Assembly (NCBI GenBank): GCA_963652365.1
Contig: CAVJTH010000001.1
Location: forward strand, 62,001 to 126,000
From: Hallerella sp963652365
GTDB taxonomy: Bacteria; Fibrobacterota; Fibrobacteria; Fibrobacterales; Fibrobacteraceae
Length of the DNA: 64,000 nt
Reading direction: 5' to 3'
Positions 52,228 through 61,766 of this stretch are shown here, piece by piece. The translations under genes and the position numbers were made by a program. Below the pieces are notes generated by a model, which was not told the origin of the DNA, searched no databases, and was given only the letters and a program-made list of their open reading frames with translations. Numbering within the stretch: position 1 is the stretch's first letter; the number at the start of each line of letters is the position of its first letter.

Positions 52228-52254
52228 AAAGTGTATTCCGCCGGAATACACTTT
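52228..52254. terminator. Perfect palindromic hairpin
   Basis: AAAGTGTATTCCG and CGGAATACACTTT flank one C, giving a 13-base stem followed by CTTTG. It probably ends transcripts from the damaged gene pair upstream. Confidence 0.6.
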
Positions 52255-52394
52255 CTTTGTCGGAGGCCTTTCCAAACGCGAAAAGTTTGGTAACTTTGTT
52301 TCGGATTGAATTGGGGGATGGAGGAATCTTCTCGATGCAATCCAAGGAGGGACGCAGGGTGAACCGGTCGTCTCTCTGATTGTCTCCGCAAACG

Positions 52395-52426
52395 CAAGCG
52401 CTCCGGACTTTTGTCCGGAGCGCTTG
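52395..52426. terminator. Perfect 14-bp hairpin downstream of the Rpn-type gene
   Basis: CAAGCGCTCCGGAC and GTCCGGAGCGCTTG flank TTTT. It lies 22 bases past the minus-strand stop at 52448. Neither side has a T run, so termination efficiency is uncertain, but the stem is very stable. Confidence 0.55.
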
Positions 52427-52447
52427 AACCTTGAAGGAGACAGAATG

Positions 52448-53356
52448 TTACATCAGCTGTCGAAGCTCCGTTTCGGAAAGTCCGGTCGCCGACGCGATAG
52501 CGGTTAACGGAAAGCCCTGCGCAAGGAGCTTTTGGGCGATTTCAGCGCAAGCTTCCTTTCGTCCTTTTTCCAGCCCCGTTTTGATGGCGTAGTCCTGGAT
52601 CGCGTATTCGTCCCACTTTCGCATCTGTTCCAAGTCGATCATCTTCTGTTCCTCTTTCGTCAATCTAGATAATTTCGAGACGGAGAACAATAGTTCAAAG
52701 GGCGTGCCCGCGTAGGATTCCGGCATCTCGCGGAGCTTCTTGATGTTCTTCAGCGCGAAGAGCCCCCGGTCGAGTGTCGAGGCCAGCTCGCTTTCCGTCT
52801 TCCTGAACTTCGGAAGCTCGATGAACGCGAAGAGGAGTGTCTTGGCAATGGCCGTTCCGTCGCTATCGCGTAGCTTCGCCCGGTGGAGACACTCCTTGTC
52901 GTCAAAGATCTCGAACTCCATGAAGATGACGGTGACGACCGGGTCGAGCGAATACTTGTAGCGGATTCCGCGCTCGCCCTGGGAGACGATGCTCTGGGCC
53001 GCATAGAAAATCGCCCGGTTCACGATGTTCTCCTGCTTCGCTATCTGCACCTCGATGATGAACCGCCTGTTCCTTTCGTCAATGCAATAGAGATCGAAGA
53101 CCGAGATCCGGTTCTCGTTCGATCCGCCACGGCACTCCTTGTCGCGGGACTTCACGTCGGAGATGGGGCTTTCGATCTCGCCTTCGAGGACCGCGTTCAG
53201 AAGCGCGATGAGGCATTTCTTGTTCTGGGTGTCGGGATTGAACGCCTTCTTGAACGTGACGTCGAGCAGGAGGTCCGCATAGACGCCCGCGCCGCGAAAC
53301 TTCTCGAATGGCTCGATCCGGGGCGATTCTTCCTTGGATATGTCCTTGTCTTTCAT
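52448..53356 (-). CDS. Rpn-family PD-(D/E)XK nuclease / putative transposase
   Basis: The 302-residue protein has the layout of the recombination-promoting nuclease family: DLLLDVTFKKAFNPDTQNKK near the start, the nuclease core with D88 in SVFDLYCIDE and E102-V-Q104 in RRFIIEVQ, and NRAIFYAAQSIVSQGERG. The C-terminal third ends in a helical segment LSETELRQLM. Relatives nick DNA and promote RecA-independent recombination; they are not insertion sequences with ends. AAGGA lies before ATG 53356. Present as a single gene in a decaying patch. Confidence 0.85.
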   Translation of the reverse strand: MKDKDISKEESPRIEPFEKFRGAGVYADLLLDVTFKKAFNPDTQNKKCLIALLNAVLEGEIESPISDVKSRDKECRGGSNENRISVFDLYCIDERNRRFIIEVQIAKQENIVNRAIFYAAQSIVSQGERGIRYKYSLDPVVTVIFMEFEIFDDKECLHRAKLRDSDGTAIAKTLLFAFIELPKFRKTESELASTLDRGLFALKNIKKLREMPESYAGTPFELLFSVSKLSRLTKEEQKMIDLEQMRKWDEYAIQDYAIKTGLEKGRKEACAEIAQKLLAQGFPLTAIASATGLSETELRQLM

Positions 53357-53695
53357 GACTTTTTCCTTTGCGGGGAGGGCCGCGATTCGGACGGGACGGT
53401 TTTCCCTATCCGTATCTAGAGACGCCGTTTGGCGGAATTTGTACACTGGAAATCGTGAAAAATTTTGATTACAGAAGAGCCGGGTTCTTGCGATTGGCAA
53501 TTGGGTCCGAAATTTGCCAGAAATGTCGATTCTTTTTGAAAATGATCGCGCATTCGAGAAAACATCCGTCTCGGGACGCAATGAAGATTCGCTCTTTTCA
53601 AGAATGCGCTAGAAGCTTCTTGTTGATAATTTGTCAATACATTGGAGATATTTCTCCGTTTGTATAATTTTTGTAAAAAATTTTCCTTGAAACCT
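53357..53695. other. Intergenic region upstream of second tuf
   Basis: With the promoter and leader that follow, 474 bases separate the Rpn-type gene from tuf. The right half is strongly AT-rich, with a short GGAGA-TATT-TCTCC hairpin at about 53645-53658 and a TATAAT-like box at 53664. I see no gene here. Confidence 0.4.
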
Positions 53696-53725
53696 TGTTT
53701 TTTGTGCGAAACTCAACTAAATTTG
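53696..53725 (+). promoter_or_regulatory. Promoter of the tuf-S10 operon, FCB-group style
   Basis: TTG begins at 53696 and TAAATTTG at 53718, a 22-base offset matching the rpmH and rpsL promoters. It is 106 bases before the tuf start. An alternative TTGAAA at 53688 is spaced too far (30 bases). Confidence 0.6.
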
Positions 53726-53830
53726 GGGTCTCAAATTCGGAAAGTAGCGCTTCCTATGCTTTTCGGATATCAGGATGAAATTCATCCGCGGATTTGAAGC
53801 GATAAACCTTCTGGTGAAGAAGAGGATAAA

Positions 53831-55015
<1,185 letters not shown>

Positions 55016-55024
55016 GGAATAAAA

Positions 55025-55333
55025 ATGGCTGGTGAACGCATTCGTATTTGCCTGAAGTCGTTCGATCATCGCATGATTGATCGTTCTGCCCAGGACATTG
55101 TAAATACGGCAAAAAATACGGGAGCCCGCATCGCGGGTCCCATTCCTCTCCCGACCAAGATTCAAAAGTACACGGTTCTTCGTTCTCCGCACGTAAACAA
55201 GACTTCGCGCGAACAGTTCGAGTCCCGTACCCACAAACGCTTGATTGACATTCTGGATGCTACTCCGCAGACCGTGGATTCGCTGATGAAGTTGGATCTG
55301 CCCGCTGGTGTCGAAGTCGAAATTAAGGTGTAA
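55025..55333 (+). CDS. rpsJ: 30S ribosomal protein S10
   Basis: S10 (NusE) serves in the ribosome head and in NusB-dependent antitermination. The 102-residue protein begins MAGERIRICLKSFDHRMIDR and has the GPIPLPTKIQKYTVLRSPHV stretch and SREQFESRTHKRLIDIL. Being second after tuf, it lacks the classical S10 leader found in E. coli. Confidence 0.98.
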   Translation: MAGERIRICLKSFDHRMIDRSAQDIVNTAKNTGARIAGPIPLPTKIQKYTVLRSPHVNKTSREQFESRTHKRLIDILDATPQTVDSLMKLDLPAGVEVEIKV

Positions 55334-55337
55334 AACA

Positions 55338-55955
55338 ATGAACGGTATTCTTGCAAAAAAGCTGGGAATGACCCAAGTGTTCACGGATAACGGCGAATGC
55401 GTCCCTGTGACGGTTCTCGAAGCCGGTCCGTGCGTGGTCGTTTGCCACAAGACAGAAGAAAAAGACGGCTATACCGCGATTCAGGTCGGTTTTGGCCTCG
55501 TCAAGGAAAGTCGCGCTGACAAGGCGACCATCGGACATTTCAAGAAGGCAAACCTCGACGTTCGCGGTTACCTCGCTGAATTCGATGTCGAAAACCTTGA
55601 AGACTGGCCTATCGGCAAGGAATTTGGCGCTGCGGACTTTGCAGACGTGAAGCTGGTCGATGTCTCTGGAATTTCCAAGGGACACGGCTTTTCCGGCACT
55701 GTCAAGCGCTACAACTTCCACACGGGTCCGCGCGGTCACGGTACGCACAATATCCGCGAACCGGGTGGTCTTTCCGCTCACTCCTATCCGGGACGCGTTT
55801 TCCCGGGTAAGCGCATGGCCGGTCAGTATGGAAACAAGAAAGTCACCGTCAAGCACCTCCAGGTGGTCAAGGTTGACGGCGAACGCAATTTGATTTTTGT
55901 TCGCGGTGCCGTTCCGGGACCGAAGAACGGAGTCATCGTGGTGAGGAAAGGCTAA
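55338..55955 (+). CDS. rplC: 50S ribosomal protein L3
   Basis: L3 reaches to the peptidyl transferase centre. The 205-residue product starts MNGILAKKLGMTQVFTDNGE and has the HGFSGTVKRYNFHTGPRGHG and GRVFPGKRMAGQYGNKKVTV motifs. It ends TAATG with rplD. Confidence 0.98.
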   Translation: MNGILAKKLGMTQVFTDNGECVPVTVLEAGPCVVVCHKTEEKDGYTAIQVGFGLVKESRADKATIGHFKKANLDVRGYLAEFDVENLEDWPIGKEFGAADFADVKLVDVSGISKGHGFSGTVKRYNFHTGPRGHGTHNIREPGGLSAHSYPGRVFPGKRMAGQYGNKKVTVKHLQVVKVDGERNLIFVRGAVPGPKNGVIVVRKG

Positions 55956-56578
55956 TGGCAAAGGCAAAGCTCTACGCCGCTAGCGGCGAATTCAAGAATG
56001 AAATGGACCTTCCGGCGATGTTCGATTCTCCGATCAACAAGGTCTGCGTTTATCTGCACATCAAGGCGATTCTCAACAACCGTCGTCAGGGCACGGCCCA
56101 GACCAAGACCCGTTCTCAGGTCAGCGGCGGTACGACAAAGCCCTGGAAGCAGAAGGGCACCGGTCGCGCACGTGCCGGTCAGAACACTTCTGCCGTCTGG
56201 GTCCGCGGTAACAAGGCTCACGGTCCGAAGTCCCATGACTATTTCGAAAAGGTGAACAAGAAGGTGAAGCGCATCGCGTTCCACTCCGCCCTTTCCGACA
56301 AGGCCAAGGAAGGAAAGGTCCTCGTGTTCGAAAGCCTCTCCTTCGAAGCTCCGAAGACGAAGGATTTTCTCGCCGTCGTCAACAAGGCCGGTCTCGAACA
56401 GCGCAACGCGCTCTTCCTCGTCGGTTCGAACGACAAGAATCTCCGTCTTTCGTCGGCCAACGTTCCTTGGGTGCGTACGGCTCGGGTGCAAGACGTGAAC
56501 ACCTATGATCTCGTTCGCGCAAACAATATCGCGATTTCCCAGGAAGCTCTGGGAGAACTCACTGGAGGTTCCAGATGA
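55955..56578 (+). CDS. rplD: 50S ribosomal protein L4
   Basis: L4 lines the exit tunnel and in some bacteria regulates the S10 operon. The 207-residue protein has the tunnel loop region RTRSQVSGGTTKPWKQKGTG then RARAGQNTSAVW. It overlaps rplW by four bases (ATGA). Confidence 0.96.
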   Translation: MAKAKLYAASGEFKNEMDLPAMFDSPINKVCVYLHIKAILNNRRQGTAQTKTRSQVSGGTTKPWKQKGTGRARAGQNTSAVWVRGNKAHGPKSHDYFEKVNKKVKRIAFHSALSDKAKEGKVLVFESLSFEAPKTKDFLAVVNKAGLEQRNALFLVGSNDKNLRLSSANVPWVRTARVQDVNTYDLVRANNIAISQEALGELTGGSR

Positions 56579-56877
56579 AAGAACTCCACGAAATCCTGGT
56601 CGAACCGCACATTACCGAAAGTTCTTCCAAGGCGATGGTGAACCCGCGCACGGGTGTCCGTCAGTATGTCTTCAAGGTCGCTCTTTCCGCTACCAAGCCG
56701 GAAATCAAGAATGCTATCGAATCCCGCTTTGGCGTGAAGGTCGATTCCGTGAACACCTTGATCAACCGTGGCAAGATGAAACGTGTACGCAATGCTGTAG
56801 GCAAGAAGTCCAACTGGAAAAAGGCTTACATCACGTTGCAGGCTGGCAACAAGATTGCCGAGATTGAAGGAGTCTAA
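56575..56877 (+). CDS. rplW: 50S ribosomal protein L23
   Basis: L23 sits at the tunnel exit and binds trigger factor and SRP. The 100-residue product has EPHITESSSKAMVNPRTGV and the YVFKVALSATKPEIKNAIES core, then KKAYITLQAGNKIAEIEGV. ATG overlaps the rplD stop. Confidence 0.96.
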   Translation: MKELHEILVEPHITESSSKAMVNPRTGVRQYVFKVALSATKPEIKNAIESRFGVKVDSVNTLINRGKMKRVRNAVGKKSNWKKAYITLQAGNKIAEIEGV

Positions 56878-56879
56878 CA

Positions 56880-57713
56880 ATGGGTCTGAAAAGCTATAGA
56901 CCTCTTACCCCGACGCTGCGCTACAAGCAGTTGAACGATAAGAAGGAAATCACGGCTGACAAGCCGTACAAGCCTCTTACCGTCGGTAAAAAGCGCAGCT
57001 CCGGTCGCAGCAACGTGGGCGAAATCACTTCCCGTCGTCGTGGCGGCGGACACAAGAAGTGCTACCGTATCATCGACTTCAAGCGTAATCGTGTCGGCAT
57101 TCCCTGCACGGTCGAGACCGTTGAATACGATCCGAACCGTTCGGCCCGTATCGCGCTTGTCAAGTATGCGGACGGCAAGCGTCAATACATTATCGCTCCG
57201 GCGAACATCAAGGTCGGCGATGTGCTGAAGTCCGGCGTCGGTGCGGAATATCGCATCGGCAACGCCCTTCCTCTGAAGGACATTCCGCTGAACGCGATGA
57301 TTCACAACATCGAAATGATCCCGGGCAAGGGTGCGCAGATCGCTCGATCCGCCGGTGCCGGTGCGGAACTTGTCGCCAAGGATGGCAAGCTCTGCCAGGT
57401 CCGTCTTCCGAGCGGTGAAATCCGCTTGATTCCGGAAGATTGCCTTGCGACGATCGGTCAGGTTTCGAATATCGACCACATGAACGAATCTTCGGGCTCT
57501 GCCGGTCGTTCTCGCTGGCTCGGCATTCGTCCGTCTGTTCGCGGTGTCGTGATGAACCCGGTTGATCACCCGCTCGGCGGTGGTGAAGGTCGAACCTCCG
57601 GTGGCCGTCACCCCTGCTCTCCGTGGGGCAAGAACTGCAAGGGCAAGAAAACCCGTAACAACAAGCGTACCGATCACTACATTGTGCGTCGTCGTCAGAA
57701 GAAGAGGGCATAA
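56880..57713 (+). CDS. rplB: 50S ribosomal protein L2
   Basis: L2 supports subunit association and peptidyl transfer. The 277-residue protein has SSGRSNVGEITSRRRGGGHK and the conserved RGVVMNPVDHPLGGGEGRTS containing the functional His. Length and C-terminal RRQKKRA are standard. Confidence 0.98.
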   Translation: MGLKSYRPLTPTLRYKQLNDKKEITADKPYKPLTVGKKRSSGRSNVGEITSRRRGGGHKKCYRIIDFKRNRVGIPCTVETVEYDPNRSARIALVKYADGKRQYIIAPANIKVGDVLKSGVGAEYRIGNALPLKDIPLNAMIHNIEMIPGKGAQIARSAGAGAELVAKDGKLCQVRLPSGEIRLIPEDCLATIGQVSNIDHMNESSGSAGRSRWLGIRPSVRGVVMNPVDHPLGGGEGRTSGGRHPCSPWGKNCKGKKTRNNKRTDHYIVRRRQKKRA

Positions 57714-57716
57714 GCT

Positions 57717-57998
57717 ATGTCGAGATCCATTAAGAAAGGCGCTTTCGTGGATTCCCACGTTTTGGTCAAGACCAAGGCAATGGCCAGTTCCGACAAGAAG
57801 CAGCCCATCAAGACCTGGTCCCGTCGTTCCACCATCATTCCCGATATGGTCGGCTTGACTTTTGCCGTTTACAATGGCAAGCAGTTCATTCCGGTCTATG
57901 TCACCGAGAATATGGTCGGACACAAACTGGGTGAATTTTCTCCCACTCGTATCTTCCGCGGCCACCGCAAGGCTGAAGCTGCAGGAGGAGCTAAATAA
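57717..57998 (+). CDS. rpsS: 30S ribosomal protein S19
   Basis: S19 is in the head near the A-site finger. The 93-residue protein begins MSRSIKKGAFVDSHVLVKTK and has TWSRRSTIIPDMVG and ENMVGHKLGEFSPTRIFRGH. Its stop overlaps the rplV start (TAATG). Confidence 0.98.
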   Translation: MSRSIKKGAFVDSHVLVKTKAMASSDKKQPIKTWSRRSTIIPDMVGLTFAVYNGKQFIPVYVTENMVGHKLGEFSPTRIFRGHRKAEAAGGAK

Positions 57999-58354
57999 TG
58001 AAAGCTATCGCAAAAGTCAAGAACATCCGCTACGGTGTTCGCAAGCTCCGTCTGGTTGCGGACCTGATGCGCGGCAAGTCCGTCGATCAGGCGTTCGCCA
58101 TGCTTTCCGTCCTTCGCAACAAGAAGAAAGGCGCTCCGATCGTCGAGAATGCGATCAAGTCCGCGGTTGCGAACTACAAGCAGAAGGCTTCTGGTGTCGT
58201 GACGACAGAAGAACTCAAGATCGCGGCGATCTCCGCCGATGGCGCGACGATCATGAAGCGCATGCGTCCGCGTTCCCATGGAAGCGCAGACCGTCTCGCG
58301 AAGCCGCTCTCCCATTTGACCGTCGTTGTCGCTGACAACGCTGATAAGGAGTAA
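57998..58354 (+). CDS. rplV: 50S ribosomal protein L22
   Basis: L22 lines the exit tunnel. The 118-residue product has IRYGVRKLRLVADLMRGKSV and the tunnel-loop region ATIMKRMRPRSHGSADRLAK, then LSHLTVVVADN. Confidence 0.97.
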   Translation: MKAIAKVKNIRYGVRKLRLVADLMRGKSVDQAFAMLSVLRNKKKGAPIVENAIKSAVANYKQKASGVVTTEELKIAAISADGATIMKRMRPRSHGSADRLAKPLSHLTVVVADNADKE

Positions 58355-58357
58355 ACT

Positions 58358-59023
58358 ATGGGTCAGAAAACTCATCCGTATGGTCTTCGTCTCGGCGTGA
58401 TTGACGACTGGCAGTCGAAGTGGTATGCCGAAAACGACAAGTTCGCCGACTTCCTCTACGAGGACATCGTGCTGCGTCGTTACCTGATGAAGCGTTTCGA
58501 ACATGCCTCCCTTTCGAAGGTCGGCATCGAACGTACCGTCAAGAAAGTGAACGTGAACCTCTTTACCGCTCGCCCGGGCGTCGTCATCGGCAAAAAAGGC
58601 GAAGAATTGGAACGTCTCAAGAGCGAACTCCAATATCTGACCGGCAAAGAAATCTATATTAGCGTCCACGAAATCAAGCGTCCCGAGGCCGATGCGAAGC
58701 TCGTTGCCGAAAACATCGCTCGCCAGCTTGAAAAGCGTGTTTCTTTCCGTCGTGCGATGAAGCGTGCGATGCAGAGCGCGATGCGCATGGGTATCGAAGG
58801 CGTCAAGATCCAGTGCGGCGGTCGTCTCGGCGGTGCCGAAATCGCTCGTGTCGAAAAGTATGCCGAAGGCCGCGTGCCGCTGCACACTCTTCGTGCCGAT
58901 ATCGACTATGCGACCGCTACCGCCAAGACCGTCTATGGCGCTGTCGGTGTCAAGGTCTGGATCATGCACGGTGAAAAGATTGGCAAGGACGTCTTTTCGT
59001 CTGAACCTAAGAGAGAGAAGTAA
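58358..59023 (+). CDS. rpsC: 30S ribosomal protein S3
   Basis: S3 guards the mRNA entry. The 221-residue protein starts MGQKTHPYGLRLGVIDDWQS, has a KH-type motif GVVIGKKGEELERLKSELQY and the C-terminal GRLGGAEIARVEKYAEGRVP. Confidence 0.98.
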   Translation: MGQKTHPYGLRLGVIDDWQSKWYAENDKFADFLYEDIVLRRYLMKRFEHASLSKVGIERTVKKVNVNLFTARPGVVIGKKGEELERLKSELQYLTGKEIYISVHEIKRPEADAKLVAENIARQLEKRVSFRRAMKRAMQSAMRMGIEGVKIQCGGRLGGAEIARVEKYAEGRVPLHTLRADIDYATATAKTVYGAVGVKVWIMHGEKIGKDVFSSEPKREK

Positions 59024-59025
59024 TT

Positions 59026-59439
59026 ATGCTGAGTCCTAAAAGAACTAAGTTCCGCAAAGAACAGAAACGCCGCATGAAAGGCCGCGCAACGAGCGGCGAC
59101 ACGATTGCTTTCGGCGAATATGGAATGCAGGCTCTCGAAAAGTGCTGGATTACGGCGCGCCAGATTGAAGCTGCCCGTATCACGATGACCCGCACCATCA
59201 AGCGCGGCGGGCACATCTGGATCCGCATTTTCCCCAACAAGCCGGTAACTCGTCACCCTGCGGAAGCTCGTATGGGTAAGGGCAAGGGCGCTGTCGAATT
59301 CTGGGCAGCTGTCGTTCTTCCGGGTCGCATCATGTTCGAAATGGACGGTGTGGACCGTGACCTTGCCTTCAAGGCTCTTCGCGATGCCGCTCAGAAGTTG
59401 CCGATCAAAGTCAAAATCGTGGAGGCTTCGGAGATCTAA
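59026..59439 (+). CDS. rplP: 50S ribosomal protein L16
   Basis: L16 organises the A-site of the large subunit. The 137-residue protein begins MLSPKRTKFRKEQKRRMKGR and has RTIKRGGHIWIRIFPNKPVT followed by MGKGKGAVEFWAAVV. It overlaps rpmC by one base (TAATG). Confidence 0.98.
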   Translation: MLSPKRTKFRKEQKRRMKGRATSGDTIAFGEYGMQALEKCWITARQIEAARITMTRTIKRGGHIWIRIFPNKPVTRHPAEARMGKGKGAVEFWAAVVLPGRIMFEMDGVDRDLAFKALRDAAQKLPIKVKIVEASEI

Positions 59440-59633
59440 TGAAAGCACGCGAACTTAAGGAATTGAGCAACGAGCAGCTCCAGGAAAAGCTTTCCCAGCT
59501 GAATCTGGACCTGTTCAACAACCGGTTCTCTGCAAAGACTGGCAACAGCGTAGAGAAGCCCGTCACGATGCGTTCCATCCGCAAGGATATCGCCCGCATC
59601 AAGACCATTCTTACCGAAAGGGCCAAGGCGTGA
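59439..59633 (+). CDS. rpmC: 50S ribosomal protein L29
   Basis: The 64-residue two-helix protein begins MKARELKELSNEQLQEKLSQ and ends SIRKDIARIKTILTERAKA. It is near the exit tunnel. Confidence 0.97.
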   Translation: MKARELKELSNEQLQEKLSQLNLDLFNNRFSAKTGNSVEKPVTMRSIRKDIARIKTILTERAKA

Positions 59634-59651
59634 GCCGGCAGGAGCAAAAAA

Positions 59652-59906
59652 ATGGATAGAAACTCTCGCAAAATGAGACAGGGTGTCGTTTCGTCCAGCG
59701 CGATGGACAAGACGATTACGGTTGTGGTCGAAGACCGCAAGCGTCACCCGATTTACAACAAGATCATGAAATCCTCGTCGAAGTTCAAGGCTCATGACGA
59801 AAAGAATGAAGCTGAAGTCGGCGATACCGTGGAAATCATGGAAACCCGTCCCCTTTCCGCAACGAAGCGCTGGCGCTTGGTCCGGATCGTGGCAAAGAAG
59901 AAGTAA
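59652..59906 (+). CDS. rpsQ: 30S ribosomal protein S17
   Basis: S17 is an early 16S rRNA binder. The 84-residue product has RQGVVSSSAMDKTITVVVED, RHPIYNKIMKSSSKFKAHDE and METRPLSATKRWRLVRIV. Confidence 0.97.
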   Translation: MDRNSRKMRQGVVSSSAMDKTITVVVEDRKRHPIYNKIMKSSSKFKAHDEKNEAEVGDTVEIMETRPLSATKRWRLVRIVAKKK

Positions 59907-59930
59907 TCCTTCTGGAGTAAGGCGAATAAT

Positions 59931-60299
59931 ATGATTCAAGAAGAAACAAGACTGGTCGTTGCCGACAACAGCGGTGCGAAAGAAGTCGCCTGCATCCGAG
60001 TTTTGGGTGGATCTAACCGGCGCTATGCAAGCATCGGTGACGTCATCAAGGTAGCCGTCAAGGACGCTATCCCCCAGAGCAAGGTGAAGAAAGGCTCTGT
60101 CGCTGATGCCGTCGTGGTCCGTACACGCAAGGAAATCGGTCGCAAGGACGGATCTTTCATCCGTTTCTCCGATAACGCCGTCGTGCTCATCACGAAAGAT
60201 GGCGAACCCCGTGGAACCCGTATCTTTGGACCTGTGGCCCGTGAACTTCGCGACCACAACTTTACAAAGATTATCTCTCTCGCACCCGAGGTGCTCTAA
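59931..60299 (+). CDS. rplN: 50S ribosomal protein L14
   Basis: L14 forms part of an intersubunit bridge. The 122-residue protein starts MIQEETRLVVADNSGAKEVA and has FIRFSDNAVVLITKDGEPRG and TRIFGPVARELRDHNFTKII. Its stop overlaps rplX (TAATG). Confidence 0.98.
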   Translation: MIQEETRLVVADNSGAKEVACIRVLGGSNRRYASIGDVIKVAVKDAIPQSKVKKGSVADAVVVRTRKEIGRKDGSFIRFSDNAVVLITKDGEPRGTRIFGPVARELRDHNFTKIISLAPEVL

Positions 60300-60604
60300 T
60301 GTCTAACATCAAGAAGAACGATAACGTCAAGGTTATCTCCGGCTCTTACAAGGGTAAAACCGGTGCTGTCCTGAGCGTTGATCCGAAAAAGGGTCGCGTG
60401 ATTGTTGCTGGCGTGAACGTCCGTAAGCGCCATGAAAAGCCGAGTCAGGCCAACCAGACCGGCGGCATCGTTGAAAAGGAACTTCCGATCGACATCTCCA
60501 ACGTGATGCTTCTCGAAGGTTCCACTCCCGTCCGCACTCGTCGTACCCGCGAACCGGGCAAGAAGAGCGTTCGCGTGAGCGTCAAGTCCGGCAAGGCTCT
60601 GTGA
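60299..60604 (+). CDS. rplX: 50S ribosomal protein L24
   Basis: L24 starts large-subunit assembly. The 101-residue protein has a KOW motif, NDNVKVISGSYKGKTGAVLS, and the NVRKRHEKPSQANQTGGIVE segment. Confidence 0.97.
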   Translation: MSNIKKNDNVKVISGSYKGKTGAVLSVDPKKGRVIVAGVNVRKRHEKPSQANQTGGIVEKELPIDISNVMLLEGSTPVRTRRTREPGKKSVRVSVKSGKAL

Positions 60605-60614
60605 GGTCGAAACA

Positions 60615-61157
60615 ATGAGCACAATGAAGAAAGATGTTTACGAAAAGACCGTAGTTCCGGCTCTCCAGCAGAAGTTCGGTTACAAGAACGTGATGCAGAT
60701 TCCGAGTTTGCAGAAGATCGTCATCAACATGGGCGTTGGTGAAGCGGCATCGAACCGCAAGGTTCTCGATGAAGCCGTCGATGTCCTTTCGGCGATTACC
60801 GGACAGAAGCCGGTCGTGACGAAGGCTCGCAAGGCGATTTCCAACTTCAAGCTCCGCGAAGGGCTTGGAATTGGTGCCAAGGTGACCCTCCACGGTTCCA
60901 ACATGTGGGATTTTCTCTATCGATTCATCAACATCACCTTGCCGCGTGTGCGTGACTTCCGTGGCCTTCCCCGTCGTGGTTTCGATGGCAGTGGCAACTA
61001 CACGCTCGGCGTCAAGGAACAGTCGATTTTCGTAGAAATCGATATCGATAAAATTTCTCAGACTTTAGGCATGGACATCTCCTTTGTCACTTCCGCCAAG
61101 ACGGACGACGAAGGACGCGCTCTGCTCGAAGGTCTCGGTCTCCCCTTCAGGAAGTAA
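60615..61157 (+). CDS. rplE: 50S ribosomal protein L5
   Basis: L5 binds 5S rRNA. The 180-residue protein has SLQKIVINMGVGEAASNRKV, ISNFKLREGLGIGAKVTLHG, and RDFRGLPRRGFDGSGNYTLG near the centre. The end TDDEGRALLEGLGLPFRK is standard. Confidence 0.98.
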   Translation: MSTMKKDVYEKTVVPALQQKFGYKNVMQIPSLQKIVINMGVGEAASNRKVLDEAVDVLSAITGQKPVVTKARKAISNFKLREGLGIGAKVTLHGSNMWDFLYRFINITLPRVRDFRGLPRRGFDGSGNYTLGVKEQSIFVEIDIDKISQTLGMDISFVTSAKTDDEGRALLEGLGLPFRK

Positions 61158-61166
61158 GGTAATACC

Positions 61167-61352
61167 ATGGCAAGCAGAAGAATGATTGAAAAGTGCAAGC
61201 GCACACCGAAATACACGGTTCGTGGGTATCATCGCTGCAAGCGTTGCGGTAGGCCGCACGCTTATATGCGTCGCTTTGGTCTGTGCCGTATTTGCTTCCG
61301 CGAAATGGCACTCGCCGGCGAAATCCCGGGCATCACCAAATCTTCCTGGTAA
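61167..61352 (+). CDS. rpsN: 30S ribosomal protein S14, zinc-binding (type Z)
   Basis: The 61-residue protein has two Cys pairs, in RCKRCGRPHAYMRRF and LCRICFREMA, so it is the short zinc-binding form. Ends GEIPGITKSSW. Only this form is seen in the window. Confidence 0.97.
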   Translation: MASRRMIEKCKRTPKYTVRGYHRCKRCGRPHAYMRRFGLCRICFREMALAGEIPGITKSSW

Positions 61353-61366
61353 GGAGCGTTTTACAA

Positions 61367-61759
61367 ATGGCAACAGATACAATCGCCGATATGCTCACTC
61401 GCATCCGCAACGCCGTCGCGGCGAAAGCGCCTGTGGTGGACATTCCTGCCAGCAATCAGAAGCGCGAAATCGCTCGCGTGTTGCAGGAAAAAGGTTTTAT
61501 CAAGAAATTCGTCGTCGTCGATGATGGCAAGCAGGGAATCATCAAGGTTCTCCTCCGCTACACGAACGGCGTTCCGGCTATCCAAGGCATCCAGCGCGTC
61601 AGCCGCTCGGGTCTTCGCGCCTACAGCGATGTGGCGAAGCTTCCGCGCGTCCGCAACGGTCTTGGCTACGCGATTATCTCCACTTCCAAAGGTGTGATGA
61701 CCGACCACGAAGCCCGCAAGGAAAACGTCGGTGGCGAAATCATCGCAAAGGTCTGGTGA
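61367..61759 (+). CDS. rpsH: 30S ribosomal protein S8
   Basis: S8 binds the central domain of 16S rRNA and is the translational repressor of spc operons in some bacteria. The 130-residue product starts MATDTIADMLTRIRNAVAAK and ends ARKENVGGEIIAKVW. An upstream in-frame extension of 28 codons overlaps rpsN and is rejected. Confidence 0.97.
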   Translation: MATDTIADMLTRIRNAVAAKAPVVDIPASNQKREIARVLQEKGFIKKFVVVDDGKQGIIKVLLRYTNGVPAIQGIQRVSRSGLRAYSDVAKLPRVRNGLGYAIISTSKGVMTDHEARKENVGGEIIAKVW

Positions 61760-61766
61760 GGTAAAG

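Larger units (their letters stand above)
52144..52447. other. Intergenic region with two strong hairpins
   Basis: The 304 bases between the Cys-rich gene and the Rpn-type gene contain short frames without start signals, which I regard as noise, and the two hairpins listed separately (52228-52254 and 52395-52426). The segment has a mixed composition and no further repeats that I can see. Confidence 0.45.

Noticed and set aside
52118..52379. Two short plus-strand frames after the Cys-rich gene
   Set aside because: No ribosome sites, overlap of each other and of the Cys-rich gene's end, and a strong hairpin inside.
52448..53356. Possibility that the Rpn-type gene is part of a complete insertion sequence
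   Set aside because: No terminal inverted repeats or target duplications are visible around it; Rpn proteins occur as stand-alone genes.
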